A DNA stretch of 47,992 nt from Aquabacterium soli. GTDB taxonomy: Bacteria; Pseudomonadota; Gammaproteobacteria; Burkholderiales; Burkholderiaceae_C. The stretch covers positions 303,968-351,959 of the forward strand of contig NZ_RSED01000004.1 in NCBI RefSeq assembly GCF_003933735.1. The letters are read 5' to 3'. Shown here piece after piece: positions 1 through 8,551 of this stretch (within the stretch, counting starts at the first letter, position 1; each line of letters opens with the position of its first letter). The position numbers and the translations under genes were made by a program. The notes under the pieces were generated by a model. That model was not told where the DNA came from and searched no databases. It saw nothing but the letters and a program-made list of their open reading frames with translations.

Positions 1-1764
1 GGCACCCGCCTTGGCCGTGCGGGCTGGCGGTGGTGAAGGCAACTGCGGCGAAGCCTCGGCACGGGCCTTGGCCGTCGTGCCCACGGCCGGCGGACGGAGC
101 TGCGCTTTCGCGGCCACCTTCGGCGCCGGCGTCACGGGGCGCGGCTCCAGGCGCGCGGCACCGATCGGCGCCCTGGCCTGGCGGATGATCTGCTGGGTGT
201 GCTGTTCGGCCTGCACCTGGCGGGTCTTGAACACGCCCACGGCTTCGGTCAGGCGCTGGGCCTGCTGGCGCAGGCTTTCGGCAGCGGCCATGCTTTCTTC
301 CACCAGCGCGGCGTTCTGCTGCGTCATCTGGTCGAGCTGCGTCACGGCCTGGTTGATCTGGCCGATGCCCTGGCTCTGCTCGGTGCTGGCATGCGCGATC
401 TCGCCGACCAGGTCGGTGACCTTGCGCACCTGCATCACCACGTCGTTCATGGTGACACCGGCTGTGCCGACCAGTTCGCTGCCGGAGTTGACCTTCTCGA
501 CGCTGTCGCTGATCAGGGTCTTGATCTCGCGGGCTGCCTGGGCGCTGCGCTGGGCCAGCGAACGCACCTCGCCGGCCACCACGGCGAAGCCACGGCCCTG
601 CTCACCGGCACGAGCGGCTTCCACCGCGGCGTTCAAGGCCAGGATGTTGGTCTGAAACGCGATGCCATCGATCACGCCGATGATGTCGGCGATCTTCTGG
701 CTGGACGACTGGATGCCATTCATGGTCTGCACGACCTGGTTCACGACCTCGCCACCACGGGCGGCCACGCTCGATGCGGCGCTGGCCAGTTGGTTGGCCT
801 GCTGGGCGTTGTCGGCGTTGGTGCGCACGGTGCCGGCCATCTGCTCGACCGCGGCAGCGGTTTCTTCCAGGCTGGAGGCCTGCTCTTCGGTGCGGCCGCT
901 CAGGTCGGTGTTGCCCTGGGCGATCTGTGTGGAGGCGGTGGCCACCGAATCGGCACCCATGCGCACCTGCTGCACCATGGTCGACAGGCTGTCCATCATC
1001 TGGGCCAGGGCCTGCTGCATCTCGCCGATCTCGTCATGGCGATCATGGCGCACGGAGCGGGTGAGGTCACCACTGGCCACGGCCTTGAGCACGCCCACGG
1101 CGTCCTGCACGGGCGCTGCGATCAGGCGGCTGATGTACAGGGCCACGGCCATGCCCAGGCCCACGATGATGAGCACCGACAGCACGATGGCCCAGCGGGC
1201 GTTCTGATAGGTGCTCTGAGCACTGTCGCGAGAGGCGTCGCCGCCCTTCACATTGAGCTTGACGATGGTGTCGAGCAGGGCGCTGGCCTGCTGGAAGCGC
1301 TGCTGGGCTTCACGGCTGGCCAAATTGCGCGCTTCGTCGTTGAGGTTCTGCTTCGACAGCTGCACCACCTTGGCGTGCTCGGCCAGGTAGGCGTCCCACT
1401 GCTGGTTGAAAGCGTCCCATTGCGCTTTTTCTTCGGGGCTGTTGATGAGCTTGGCGTACTGGGCCTTGTTGTCGTCGATGGCCTTGAGCGCCTCGTTCAT
1501 GGCGCCTTCATACCGCTGCATGAAGCTCTCGTCGGTGGACAGCACATGCTGCAGCTCGGCCACGCGCAACTGCCCCATTTTGGCGTTCATCTCGGAGACC
1601 AGGCGGGTGCTGGGCATCCAGTTGTCCGCGATGTCGTGCATCGCGTCGTTCAGGCCGGTCAGTCTTCGCTCAGCCAGCAGGCCCATGATGGCGGAGAAGG
1701 CCATCACGACGGCGAAGGACAGGATCAGTTTGGGCTTGAGGCGCAGGTTGGCGAACCATTGCAT
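1..1764 (-). CDS. Methyl-accepting chemotaxis protein (3' end outside window)
   Basis: Inner-membrane chemoreceptor that would signal to CheA/CheW. It reads from ATG at 1764 and is still open at base 1 (588 codons seen). Residues 11-31 form TM1. A helical periplasmic domain of the 4HB_MCP type follows to about 190, and TM2 lies at 191-212. HAMP comes next, then the signalling domain, with the conserved hairpin tip (FQTNILALNAAVEAARAGEQ) near residues 370-400, encoded at about 600-660. The visible C-terminal tail is Pro/Ala/Lys-rich, with no CheR-binding pentapeptide in view. AGGAG lies 8-12 bases before ATG. The ligand cannot be told from sequence. It is adjacent to upp by position only, and no che genes are in the window. 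Confidence 0.95.
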   Translation of the reverse strand, partial: MQWFANLRLKPKLILSFAVVMAFSAIMGLLAERRLTGLNDAMHDIADNWMPSTRLVSEMNAKMGQLRVAELQHVLSTDESFMQRYEGAMNEALKAIDDNKAQYAKLINSPEEKAQWDAFNQQWDAYLAEHAKVVQLSKQNLNDEARNLASREAQQRFQQASALLDTIVKLNVKGGDASRDSAQSTYQNARWAIVLSVLIIVGLGMAVALYISRLIAAPVQDAVGVLKAVASGDLTRSVRHDRHDEIGEMQQALAQMMDSLSTMVQQVRMGADSVATASTQIAQGNTDLSGRTEEQASSLEETAAAVEQMAGTVRTNADNAQQANQLASAASSVAARGGEVVNQVVQTMNGIQSSSQKIADIIGVIDGIAFQTNILALNAAVEAARAGEQGRGFAVVAGEVRSLAQRSAQAAREIKTLISDSVEKVNSGSELVGTAGVTMNDVVMQVRKVTDLVGEIAHASTEQSQGIGQINQAVTQLDQMTQQNAALVEESMAAAESLRQQAQRLTEAVGVFKTRQVQAEQHTQQIIRQARAPIGAARLEPRPVTPAPKVAAKAQLRPPAVGTTAKARAEASPQLPSPPPARTAKAGA

Positions 1765-1866
1765 TGTTGTTCTCCAGGAGAAAGGGGCAGCCAGATGGAC
1801 AGCATGCCGCCGACAAAGGAGTGTGCAAGGTTCCGCCAAGCGCCAAAACAACTGGAACAGCGGAAT

Positions 1867-1907
1867 CTGCCCGCAATTTTCAGATTTTTCAGATAGCTTG
1901 CGGGCAG
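1867..1907 (-). terminator. Inverted repeat after upp
   Basis: CTGCCCGCAA (1867-1876) and TTGCGGGCAG (1898-1907) are perfect 10-base arms around a 21-base T/A-rich loop that contains a repeated TTTTCAGA. It starts 8 bases past the upp stop codon, so a 3' end hairpin for upp is the simplest reading. The loop is long and no U-run follows, so termination efficiency is uncertain. Confidence 0.45.
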
Positions 1908-1914
1908 GCCCGCA

Positions 1915-2556
1915 TCAACGGGTTCCGTACAGGCGATCGCCCGCGTCTCCCAGGCCCGGCACGATGTAGCCGTGTTCGTTGAGGTGGCTGTCGAGCGAGG
2001 CCGTGAAGATGGGCACGTCCGGGTGGGTTTCGGTCAGGTGCTGCACGCCTTCAGGCGAGCAAAGCAGTGAAATCAGCGTGATCTGGGTGCAGCCAGCCGC
2101 CTTCAGGCGGGCGATGCCGGCGGCGGCGGAATGGCCGGTGGCCAGCATCGGGTCGACCACCAGCACCTGGCGGTCGGCGATGTCCGAGGGCACCTTGAAG
2201 TAGTACTCCACCGGCTCCAGCGTGGCCGGATCCCGGTACAGGCCGATGTGGCCGACGCGGGCCAGCGGCAGGATGTCCAGGAAGCCTTCGAGCATGCCAT
2301 TGCCGGCACGCAGGATGGACACCAGGCACAGCTTCTTGCCGCTGATGACGGCAGACTCCATCGTCGCCACCGGCGTCTTGATGGTGATGCGCTCGGTGGG
2401 CAAGGCACGGGTGGCCTCGTAGGCGAGCAACTTGCTGACCTCACGCAGCAGCTGGCGAAAGCTGTCGGTGTTCGTCTCTTCCGCGCGGATCCAGGTCAGC
2501 TTGTGCTGGATCAGCGGGTGGGTGACGACGGTCAGGTTGGGAAATTCAAGCGGCAT
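1915..2556 (-). CDS. upp: Uracil phosphoribosyltransferase
   Basis: Cytosolic pyrimidine salvage enzyme: uracil + PRPP gives UMP + PPi. The 213-residue protein is close to the family length of about 208. It shows the PRPP-binding loop ([13 protein letters not shown]) and the C-terminal uracil-binding segment ([16 protein letters not shown]). The open frame extends upstream of 2556, but homology begins at [15 protein letters not shown], and a GGAG lies about 12 bases before this ATG, so the extension is rejected. It is divergent from the rhomboid gene. No uracil permease is next to it. Confidence 0.97.
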   Translation of the reverse strand: MPLEFPNLTVVTHPLIQHKLTWIRAEETNTDSFRQLLREVSKLLAYEATRALPTERITIKTPVATMESAVISGKKLCLVSILRAGNGMLEGFLDILPLARVGHIGLYRDPATLEPVEYYFKVPSDIADRQVLVVDPMLATGHSAAAGIARLKAAGCTQITLISLLCSPEGVQHLTETHPDVPIFTASLDSHLNEHGYIVPGLGDAGDRLYGTR

Positions 2557-2716
2557 TCTGCAGGTACTCCGGGATCTTCTTTCAACAAATCGATGTACAG
2601 CCCCTAGCGAGGACCGTACCAAGGCCAGCGCCGGGCTTTGATGACACCATGGGGCGGCGGCACCGTCAAGGGCTCTATGATGATGTCCATTGTCCCGACT
2701 CTCCCTTGCCGAGAAG

Positions 2717-3334
2717 ATGCCACCGCTGCCACCCATCACCCAGGCCATCATCCTCATCAACGTCGCGCTGTTCTGCATCGACATTGCCCTGGGGGGCATG
2801 CTGACCTGGTGGATGGAGCTGTGGCCCGTGACCAGCCCCAACTTCATGCCCTGGCAGGTGGTGAGCTATGCCTTCATGCACGGCTCGATCACCCACCTGC
2901 TGCTCAACATGCTGGGCCTGTGGATGTTCGGCGGCGAGATGGAGCGGCTGTGGGGCCCGAAGCGTTACCTGCAGTTCTACGCGGCCGGCGCGCTGGCAGC
3001 GGCGGCCTGCCAGTTGATCATCTCGATGGTGGCCGGCTGGGGCAACCCGATGGTGGGGGCGTCCGGTGCGCTGTTCGCGCTGCTGATGGCCTTCGGCATG
3101 ACATTCCCGGACCGCACCATCCTGCTGCTGATCCCGCCCATCCCCATCAAGGCCAAGTACCTGGTGATGATCTACGGCGCCTTCGAGCTGTACCAGGGCG
3201 TGGCCGGCACGCAATCGGGCGTGGCGCATTTCGCCCATCTGGGCGGCATGCTGGGCGGCTGGCTGATGCTGCGCTACTGGGCAGGCAAGCCGCCCTTCCC
3301 GCCCCGCAAGCTCGGGTCACGCGGCCGGTTCTGA
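2717..3334 (+). CDS. Rhomboid-family intramembrane serine protease
   Basis: Polytopic membrane protease of about 205 residues. It carries the family marks: [11 protein letters not shown] (His56, His60, Asn64, for the oxyanion hole), the GASG loop with nucleophile Ser116, and AHLGG with His174 as the catalytic base. About six hydrophobic segments fit a minimal bacterial rhomboid without a cytoplasmic domain. A TTG at 2690 would add nine residues. The ATG at 2717 is preferred because the protein then begins with MPPLPPIT, as is common in relatives; neither start has a good ribosome site. The 3' end overlaps the convergent EamA gene by 18 bases. The substrate is unknown. Confidence 0.9.
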   Translation: MPPLPPITQAIILINVALFCIDIALGGMLTWWMELWPVTSPNFMPWQVVSYAFMHGSITHLLLNMLGLWMFGGEMERLWGPKRYLQFYAAGALAAAACQLIISMVAGWGNPMVGASGALFALLMAFGMTFPDRTILLLIPPIPIKAKYLVMIYGAFELYQGVAGTQSGVAHFAHLGGMLGGWLMLRYWAGKPPFPPRKLGSRGRF

Positions 3335-4291
3335 CGTCGATGTGGGCCGGGCGGCCGGTGTCGACGACGACAGCACGATGCCCGCCCCGATCAGCACCAG
3401 CGCGCAGGGGTGATACCACTGTGGCGCGGTGCCCAGCAAGGCCCAGGCCCACACGGCGGCGAACACCGGCGTGAGGTTGCTGAAGAACGCGGCCACCGTG
3501 GGGCCCACCGCCCGCACGCCCTGCCCCCAGCCCCAATAGGCCAGTATCGACGGGCCGATCGCGATGAAGAGCAGCCCGAAGACCAGGGTGCCCAAGGCCT
3601 GCGCATCGGCCGGCCAGGGGTGGCTGTGCCCCACCACGGCGGATTCAACCCCTGCGCTGGCCGTGGCCCACAGCGTGCCGAACAGCACCTGCAGCCACAG
3701 GAACTCGGCCCAGTTCCAGGCCGGCTCGCCCTGCATGCTGGCGGGCTTGCGCACCAGCAGCCAGCTGTAGATCGACCAGGTCAATGCTGCCAGCAGCATC
3801 AGCAGATCGCCCGGCACCAGGCGCACCTCGCGCAGGTGCGCCCAACTGCCTTGCGACATCACCAGCACCACGCCAGCGCATGACAACAGCGCCCCGCCCA
3901 GCTGGCGCGGCGTGGCCCGCTGGCCAAAGCCGATCACGCCCACCAGCATCATCCACATGGGCATGCTGGCGCCGATCAAGGTGACGTTCAGCGGTGAAGA
4001 GGTGCGCAGCGCCATGTACTGCAGCGAGTTGTAGCTGCCCACGCCCAGGGCGCCGATCAGCATCAGGTAGCCGGCCCGCCGGCGCAAGGCCTCGTGCTGG
4101 CGCAGCACCTGCCAGGCCCAGGGGGCCATCAGCACCGCCACCAGGGCCCAGCGCACGGCATTGGCCATCACCGGAGGCATGTGCCCCACGACCAGGCGGC
4201 CGACCACGGCATTGCCGGCCCACATCATCGGCGGCAGGGTCAGGAAGAACAGCGTGCGGGCGTCAAGTGTCGGTTTCAACGGCGGGACCAC
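3317..4291 (-). CDS. EamA/DMT-superfamily transporter
   Basis: 324-residue inner-membrane protein with ten hydrophobic segments in two homologous halves, each with an EamA-type start (MWAGNAVVGRLVVG in the first half, DLLMLLAALTWSIYSWLLVR in the second). The family mostly exports amino acids or metabolites, and the substrate cannot be inferred. The start used is GTG at 4291; a TTG four codons in (LKPTLDARTLFF) is a possible alternative, and no clear Shine-Dalgarno sequence marks either. The tail is Ser/Thr/Pro/Ala-rich. It is convergent with the rhomboid gene, overlapping by 18 bases. Confidence 0.9.
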   Translation of the reverse strand: MVPPLKPTLDARTLFFLTLPPMMWAGNAVVGRLVVGHMPPVMANAVRWALVAVLMAPWAWQVLRQHEALRRRAGYLMLIGALGVGSYNSLQYMALRTSSPLNVTLIGASMPMWMMLVGVIGFGQRATPRQLGGALLSCAGVVLVMSQGSWAHLREVRLVPGDLLMLLAALTWSIYSWLLVRKPASMQGEPAWNWAEFLWLQVLFGTLWATASAGVESAVVGHSHPWPADAQALGTLVFGLLFIAIGPSILAYWGWGQGVRAVGPTVAAFFSNLTPVFAAVWAWALLGTAPQWYHPCALVLIGAGIVLSSSTPAARPTSTSEPAA

Positions 4292-4366
4292 GGATCAGGC
4301 GGAGCCGCCATTAGGCCACCGGATCGGATGCCCATGTCCGGACATCCGAGCGCCTCGTCATGAGCA

Positions 4367-4385
4367 GGGGCCGCCATGCGGCCCC
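4367..4385 (-). terminator. Perfect hairpin after the DUF4394 PEP-CTERM gene
   Basis: GGGGCCGC (4367-4374) and GCGGCCCC (4378-4385) form an 8-pair stem with a CAT loop, just past the stop codon of the gene ending at 4391. There is no U-run on either strand. It is probably a transcript 3' end structure. Confidence 0.5.
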
Positions 4386-4390
4386 GTGCA

Positions 4391-5317
4391 TCAGGCCGCT
4401 GCCTGGCGGCGACGACGCATCAGCGGCACCAGGGCCAGGCCACCGATCACCATGGCCCAGGTGGCGGGCTCGGGCACGGGCGCCAGCGCCGTCAGACCGA
4501 TGATGGAGCTGACAGGCGCGCCGCCCACACCGAAGGCGCCGATGTACGTGGCCAGGTTGCCGCCCGGTGTCAGCGAGATGCTGTACAGCCCGGTCTCACC
4601 CGTGTCGCCATCGGTCAGGGCCGCGTAGGCATTGCCTGCAGCCGAGATGTCGAAGCCCGCCACCGCACTGGTGTTCACGCCCAGCGAGCCGATCAGGGTC
4701 TGCACGCCACTGGTGGGCAGGCCTTGCTGGTAGAGGCTGTCAGAGGCGGCATCGATGCCGTAGAGCGCCGTGCCCGTGGCGGGGTTGGTGTCGTTGTTGG
4801 TGTAGGCCGAGGCCACGATGGTCAGCGTGCCGCCACGCACCGTGTTGTCGGTGATCACCTTGCCCGCGTTCGGGCCGCTCACGGCGATGCGCAGGTTCTC
4901 GCTGGCATTGCTGACCACGCGCAGCGAAGGCGCGCCGCTCAGATCGGCCACGGGGTTGAAGTCGAAGCCGAAAGCCGTGCCGCGCAGGCCGGTGAAGGTG
5001 TCGCTGGTGTCCGTGGGATCGGCCGACAGGGCCACGACCAAGGTGGCCGCGCCCGTGCTGGTGTTGAGCGTGTACAGGTTGTTGTTGATGCCCAGCGCAT
5101 AGACCTGCCCCGTGCTGGGGCGCAGGTCGATGGCGCGCAGGCGGTCGGTGCCCAGGCCGGTGATGGTCAGCAGGCTGCCCTGCGAGGGCGCGGCCGAGTC
5201 GAAGCTCAAAAGCTTCTGGTCGGTGGTGAGCGCCACCAGGGCTTCGGCCCGGGCGATTTGAGAAGCGAGCAGGGATGACAGGCAGGCGGCGGCCAAGGCC
5301 ACGTGGCTCAATTTCAT
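4391..5317 (-). CDS. DUF4394 protein with PEP-CTERM sorting signal
   Basis: Predicted exported surface protein of 308 residues. It has a signal peptide of about 24 residues (MKLSHVALAAACLSSLLASQ then ARAEA). The body is a DUF4394-type beta-propeller-like domain (LVALTTDQKLLSFDSAAPSQ near the start, TDRLRAIDLRPSTGQVYALG after it). The C-terminus is a textbook PEP-CTERM tail: VPEPATWAMVIGGLALVPLM followed by RRRRQAAA. Established knowledge: exosortase EpsH/XrtA removes such tails and the proteins associate with exopolysaccharide. No exosortase gene is in the window. CAGGAG lies 6 bases before ATG. It lies 81 bases downstream of the RND permease gene on the same strand. Confidence 0.93.
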   Translation of the reverse strand: MKLSHVALAAACLSSLLASQIARAEALVALTTDQKLLSFDSAAPSQGSLLTITGLGTDRLRAIDLRPSTGQVYALGINNNLYTLNTSTGAATLVVALSADPTDTSDTFTGLRGTAFGFDFNPVADLSGAPSLRVVSNASENLRIAVSGPNAGKVITDNTVRGGTLTIVASAYTNNDTNPATGTALYGIDAASDSLYQQGLPTSGVQTLIGSLGVNTSAVAGFDISAAGNAYAALTDGDTGETGLYSISLTPGGNLATYIGAFGVGGAPVSSIIGLTALAPVPEPATWAMVIGGLALVPLMRRRRQAAA

Positions 5318-5398
5318 GGTGAACTCCTGGAAACGTTGAATGAAGGGCTGACCCGGGCTTGGAAACGCCCTGGGCCGCCTTCAGTTACGTGACGGAAT

Positions 5399-8300
5399 TC
5401 ACATTGGATTCAAATCCGCTTTTTCTGCAGGGCCAATGGGCTGGCGTTGACGGTGGAACAGGCGGTCCAGCGCCAGGTAGACCACCGGCGTGGAATACAG
5501 CGTGAGCGCCTGGCTGACCAGCAGCCCGCCCACCACCGCGAAGCCCAGCGGCTGGCGCAGTTCAGCACCCGTGCCAAAGCCCAGCATCAGCGGAATGGCG
5601 GCCAGCAGCGCGGCGATCGTCGTCATCATGATCGGGCGAAAGCGCGCCAGACAGGCCTCGCGGATGGCCTCGTGCGGGCTCAGGCCGCGCTCGCGCTGGG
5701 CCTGCACCGCAAAGTCCACCAGCAGGATGCCGTTCTTCTTGACGATGCCGATCAGCAGCACCACCCCGATCAGCGCCATCACCGAGAAGTCGAAACCGCC
5801 CAGCCACAACAGAGCCACGGCGCCCACCCCCGCCGAGGGCAAGGTGGACAGGATGGTCAGCGGGTGCACGAAGCTCTCGTACAGCACGCCCAGGATGATG
5901 TAGACCGCCAGCACCGCCGCCAGGATCAGAAGCGGCTGCGAGGCCAGCGATTGCTGGAAGGCCTGGGCCGCGCCCTGGAAGCGCCCGGGCAGGTTGTCGG
6001 GCATCTGCAGGTCGGCACGCGCTTGGTCCAGCAGCTTGACGGCATCGCCCAGGGCCACGCCGGGCGCCAGGTTGAACGACAGGTTCACCGCCGGCGACAT
6101 GCCGTAGTGGTTGATGGCCAGCGGGCCGGTCTGCGGCGCCTCCAGCCGCGCCACGGCCGACAGCGGCACCATCTGCTGCGTCTTGGTCGAACGCAGGAAC
6201 AGCCAGTCCAGGCTGTCGGTGCGGCCACGCATCGCCGGATCGATCTCCAGCACCACCTGGTACTGGTTCACCTCGGTCTGCATCTCGCTGATCTGGCGCT
6301 GGCCGTAGGCGTTGTAGAGCAGCTGGTTGATGTCGTCCACGCTCAGGCCATAGCGCGAGGCGGCCGTGCGGTCGATGGTCAGGCGGGCCACACCCGCGCC
6401 CATCTGCAGATCATTCGAGACATCGCGGAACTGGGGCATGGACGACAGCCGCTCCGTCAGTTTGTCGGCCCACTCGGCCAATGCCACGTTGTCATCGCCC
6501 TGCAGGGCGTACTGGTACTGCGTGCGCGCCGGGCCCGTGCCCAGGTTGATGTCCTGCGCGGCGCGCATGTAGAGCATCACGCCGGGCACCTGGGCCAGCT
6601 GCGGGCGCAGGCGGTCGATGAAGCCCTGGGCCGACACGTCACGATCTCCCCGGTCCTTCAGCACGATCCAGAAGCGCCCGCTGGACATGTTCTGGCTGCC
6701 GCCGGTGGCGCCCACCGAATGGGCGAAGCTCAGCACGGCCGGGTCCTTGGCCACGATGGCTTCCAGCGCCTTGTGCTTGGCCACCATCTGGTCGAACGAT
6801 GCATCCTGCGGCCCTTGGCTCGTGCCCAGCACGAAGGCCGTGTCCTGCAGCGGGAAGAAGCCCTTGGGCACGAACACGTAGCCGGCCACGGCCACGCCCA
6901 GGGTCACGAAGAACACCAGCAGCATGCGGCCCTGGTGCCTGAGCGACCAGTCCAGGCTGCGGCCGTAGCCGTCGATCAGGCGCTGCACCAGGCCGCCTTC
7001 CTGATGGGCAGGCGCCGAGCGCATCCAGCGCGAGGCCATCATGGGTGCCAGCGTGAGCGAGGCCACCACCGAGATCAGGATGGCCACCGTGACGGTGACC
7101 GCGAACTCGCGGAACAGGCGGCCCACCACCCCGTCCATGAACAGCAGCGGGATGAAGGCCGCGATCAGCGACACGCTGATCGACACCACGGTGAAGCCGA
7201 TCTCGGCCGAGCCTTTCAACGCGGCTTCGCGCATGGATTCGCCATGCTCCAGATGGCGGTGGATGTTCTCGACCACCACGATGGCGTCATCGACCACGAA
7301 GCCCACCGCGATGATCAGCGCCACCAGCGTGAGGTTGTTCAGGCTGAATCCCAGCGCATCCATGGCCGCGACGGTGGCGATCATGGCCACACCCAGCACC
7401 GCGGTCACGATCACCGTGGCCGAGATCTGGCGCAGGAAGAAGCCCATCACGGCCACCACCAGCACCACCGTGAGCGCCAGCGTGATCTCGACCTCGTGCA
7501 GCGAGGCGCGGATGGTGCGCGTGCGGTCGTTGAGCACGCCCACCTCGACGCTGGCGGGCAGGCGCTCGGACAAGCGCGGCAGCGCGGCCATGATGCGGTC
7601 CACCGTGGCCACGATGTTGGCTTCGGGCTGGCGGCGGATGATGATGTTCACGCCCTCGCGGCCGTTCTGCCAGGCCGCGACATAGTCGTTCTCGGCTCCT
7701 TCGGTGATGCGCGCCACGTCGCCCACGCGCACGGGCACGCCCTCGTGGTCGGTGATGACCAGGTCAGCGTACTCGGCCGGCTTGAAGAGCTGGTCGTTGG
7801 TGGCCAGCGTGGCGTTGCGGTCGGCGCCCACCAGCGAGCCCTTGGGCTGGTTGACGCTGGCCTTTTGCACCGCCTCGCGGATGTCGGCCAGGGTCAGGCC
7901 ATGGGCCGCCAGCTTGGCGGGCGAGGCCTGGATGCGGATGGCCGGTTTGCGCTGGCCGGTGATGCCCACATCGGACACGCCCTCGATCTGGCTGATCTGG
8001 CGGGCCAGCACCGTGTCGGTCAGGTCGCTCAGCTCCGGCATCGACAGCACATCGGACTGCACCACCAGCACCAGGATCGGGCTGTCGGCCGGGTTGACCT
8101 TGCGCCAGGTGGGCAGCGAGGGCATGTCCGAGGGCAGGCGCCCGGACACGGCATTGATGGCGGACTGCACCTCCTGCGCGGCGGTGTTGATGTCCTTGTC
8201 GAGCACGAACTGCAGCGTGATGTTCGTGGTGCCCAGCGCGCTGGACGAGGTCATCTCGGTGATGCCGGCGATGCCGCTGAGCTCGACCTCCAGCGGCGTG

Positions 8301-8548
8301 GCCACGGCGGCGGCCATGGTGTCGGGGCTGGCGCCCGGCAGGCGCGCCGAGATCTGGATGGTGGGGAACTCGGCCTGCGGCAACGGGGCCACCGGCAGGC
8401 GCGGAAACGCCAGCAGGCCCAGCAGCACCAGCGCCAGCGTGAGCAGCGTGGTGGCCACGGGGTGGGCAATGAACCAGGCGGAAACGTTGCGGCGGGCAGG
8501 CTCGGAGGCGACAGCGCCAGTGGGCGGCACGGGGGGCGGCATGCTCAT
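5399..8548 (-). CDS. RND (HAE1-type) efflux pump permease
   Basis: Inner-membrane proton-driven multidrug pump subunit of 1049 residues, the normal AcrB/MdtB size. It shows the N-terminal anchor (FIAHPVATTLLTLALVLLGL), the paired acidic residues of the proton relay in the fourth helix (GFVVDDAIVVVENIHRHLEH), a second-half KKNGILLVDFA helix, and GTGAELRQPLGFAVVGGLL near the end. The PLPQAEFPTIQISARLPGAS segment resembles the MdtB/MdtC and MuxB/C branch more than AcrB. It starts 3 bases after the adaptor stop, with AAGGG inside the adaptor end as ribosome site, so the two are co-translated. No outer-membrane channel gene follows. Confidence 0.95.
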   Translation of the reverse strand: MSMPPPVPPTGAVASEPARRNVSAWFIAHPVATTLLTLALVLLGLLAFPRLPVAPLPQAEFPTIQISARLPGASPDTMAAAVATPLEVELSGIAGITEMTSSSALGTTNITLQFVLDKDINTAAQEVQSAINAVSGRLPSDMPSLPTWRKVNPADSPILVLVVQSDVLSMPELSDLTDTVLARQISQIEGVSDVGITGQRKPAIRIQASPAKLAAHGLTLADIREAVQKASVNQPKGSLVGADRNATLATNDQLFKPAEYADLVITDHEGVPVRVGDVARITEGAENDYVAAWQNGREGVNIIIRRQPEANIVATVDRIMAALPRLSERLPASVEVGVLNDRTRTIRASLHEVEITLALTVVLVVAVMGFFLRQISATVIVTAVLGVAMIATVAAMDALGFSLNNLTLVALIIAVGFVVDDAIVVVENIHRHLEHGESMREAALKGSAEIGFTVVSISVSLIAAFIPLLFMDGVVGRLFREFAVTVTVAILISVVASLTLAPMMASRWMRSAPAHQEGGLVQRLIDGYGRSLDWSLRHQGRMLLVFFVTLGVAVAGYVFVPKGFFPLQDTAFVLGTSQGPQDASFDQMVAKHKALEAIVAKDPAVLSFAHSVGATGGSQNMSSGRFWIVLKDRGDRDVSAQGFIDRLRPQLAQVPGVMLYMRAAQDINLGTGPARTQYQYALQGDDNVALAEWADKLTERLSSMPQFRDVSNDLQMGAGVARLTIDRTAASRYGLSVDDINQLLYNAYGQRQISEMQTEVNQYQVVLEIDPAMRGRTDSLDWLFLRSTKTQQMVPLSAVARLEAPQTGPLAINHYGMSPAVNLSFNLAPGVALGDAVKLLDQARADLQMPDNLPGRFQGAAQAFQQSLASQPLLILAAVLAVYIILGVLYESFVHPLTILSTLPSAGVGAVALLWLGGFDFSVMALIGVVLLIGIVKKNGILLVDFAVQAQRERGLSPHEAIREACLARFRPIMMTTIAALLAAIPLMLGFGTGAELRQPLGFAVVGGLLVSQALTLYSTPVVYLALDRLFHRQRQPIGPAEKADLNPM

Positions 8549-8551
8549 CGG

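Noticed and set aside
199..1896. A 565-codon plus-strand frame opposite the chemoreceptor
   Set aside because: The minus strand encodes an unmistakable MCP signalling domain; the plus-strand translation is a His/Gly/Leu-rich artefact.
2690..2716. TTG start extending the rhomboid protease by nine residues
   Set aside because: No ribosome site at usable spacing; the ATG at 2717 gives the usual family start.
4334..4345. ATGTCCGGACAT palindrome between the PEP-CTERM and EamA genes
   Set aside because: Short, rich in CCGG and not positioned at a promoter; resemblance to the gltI dyad is limited to the CCGG core.
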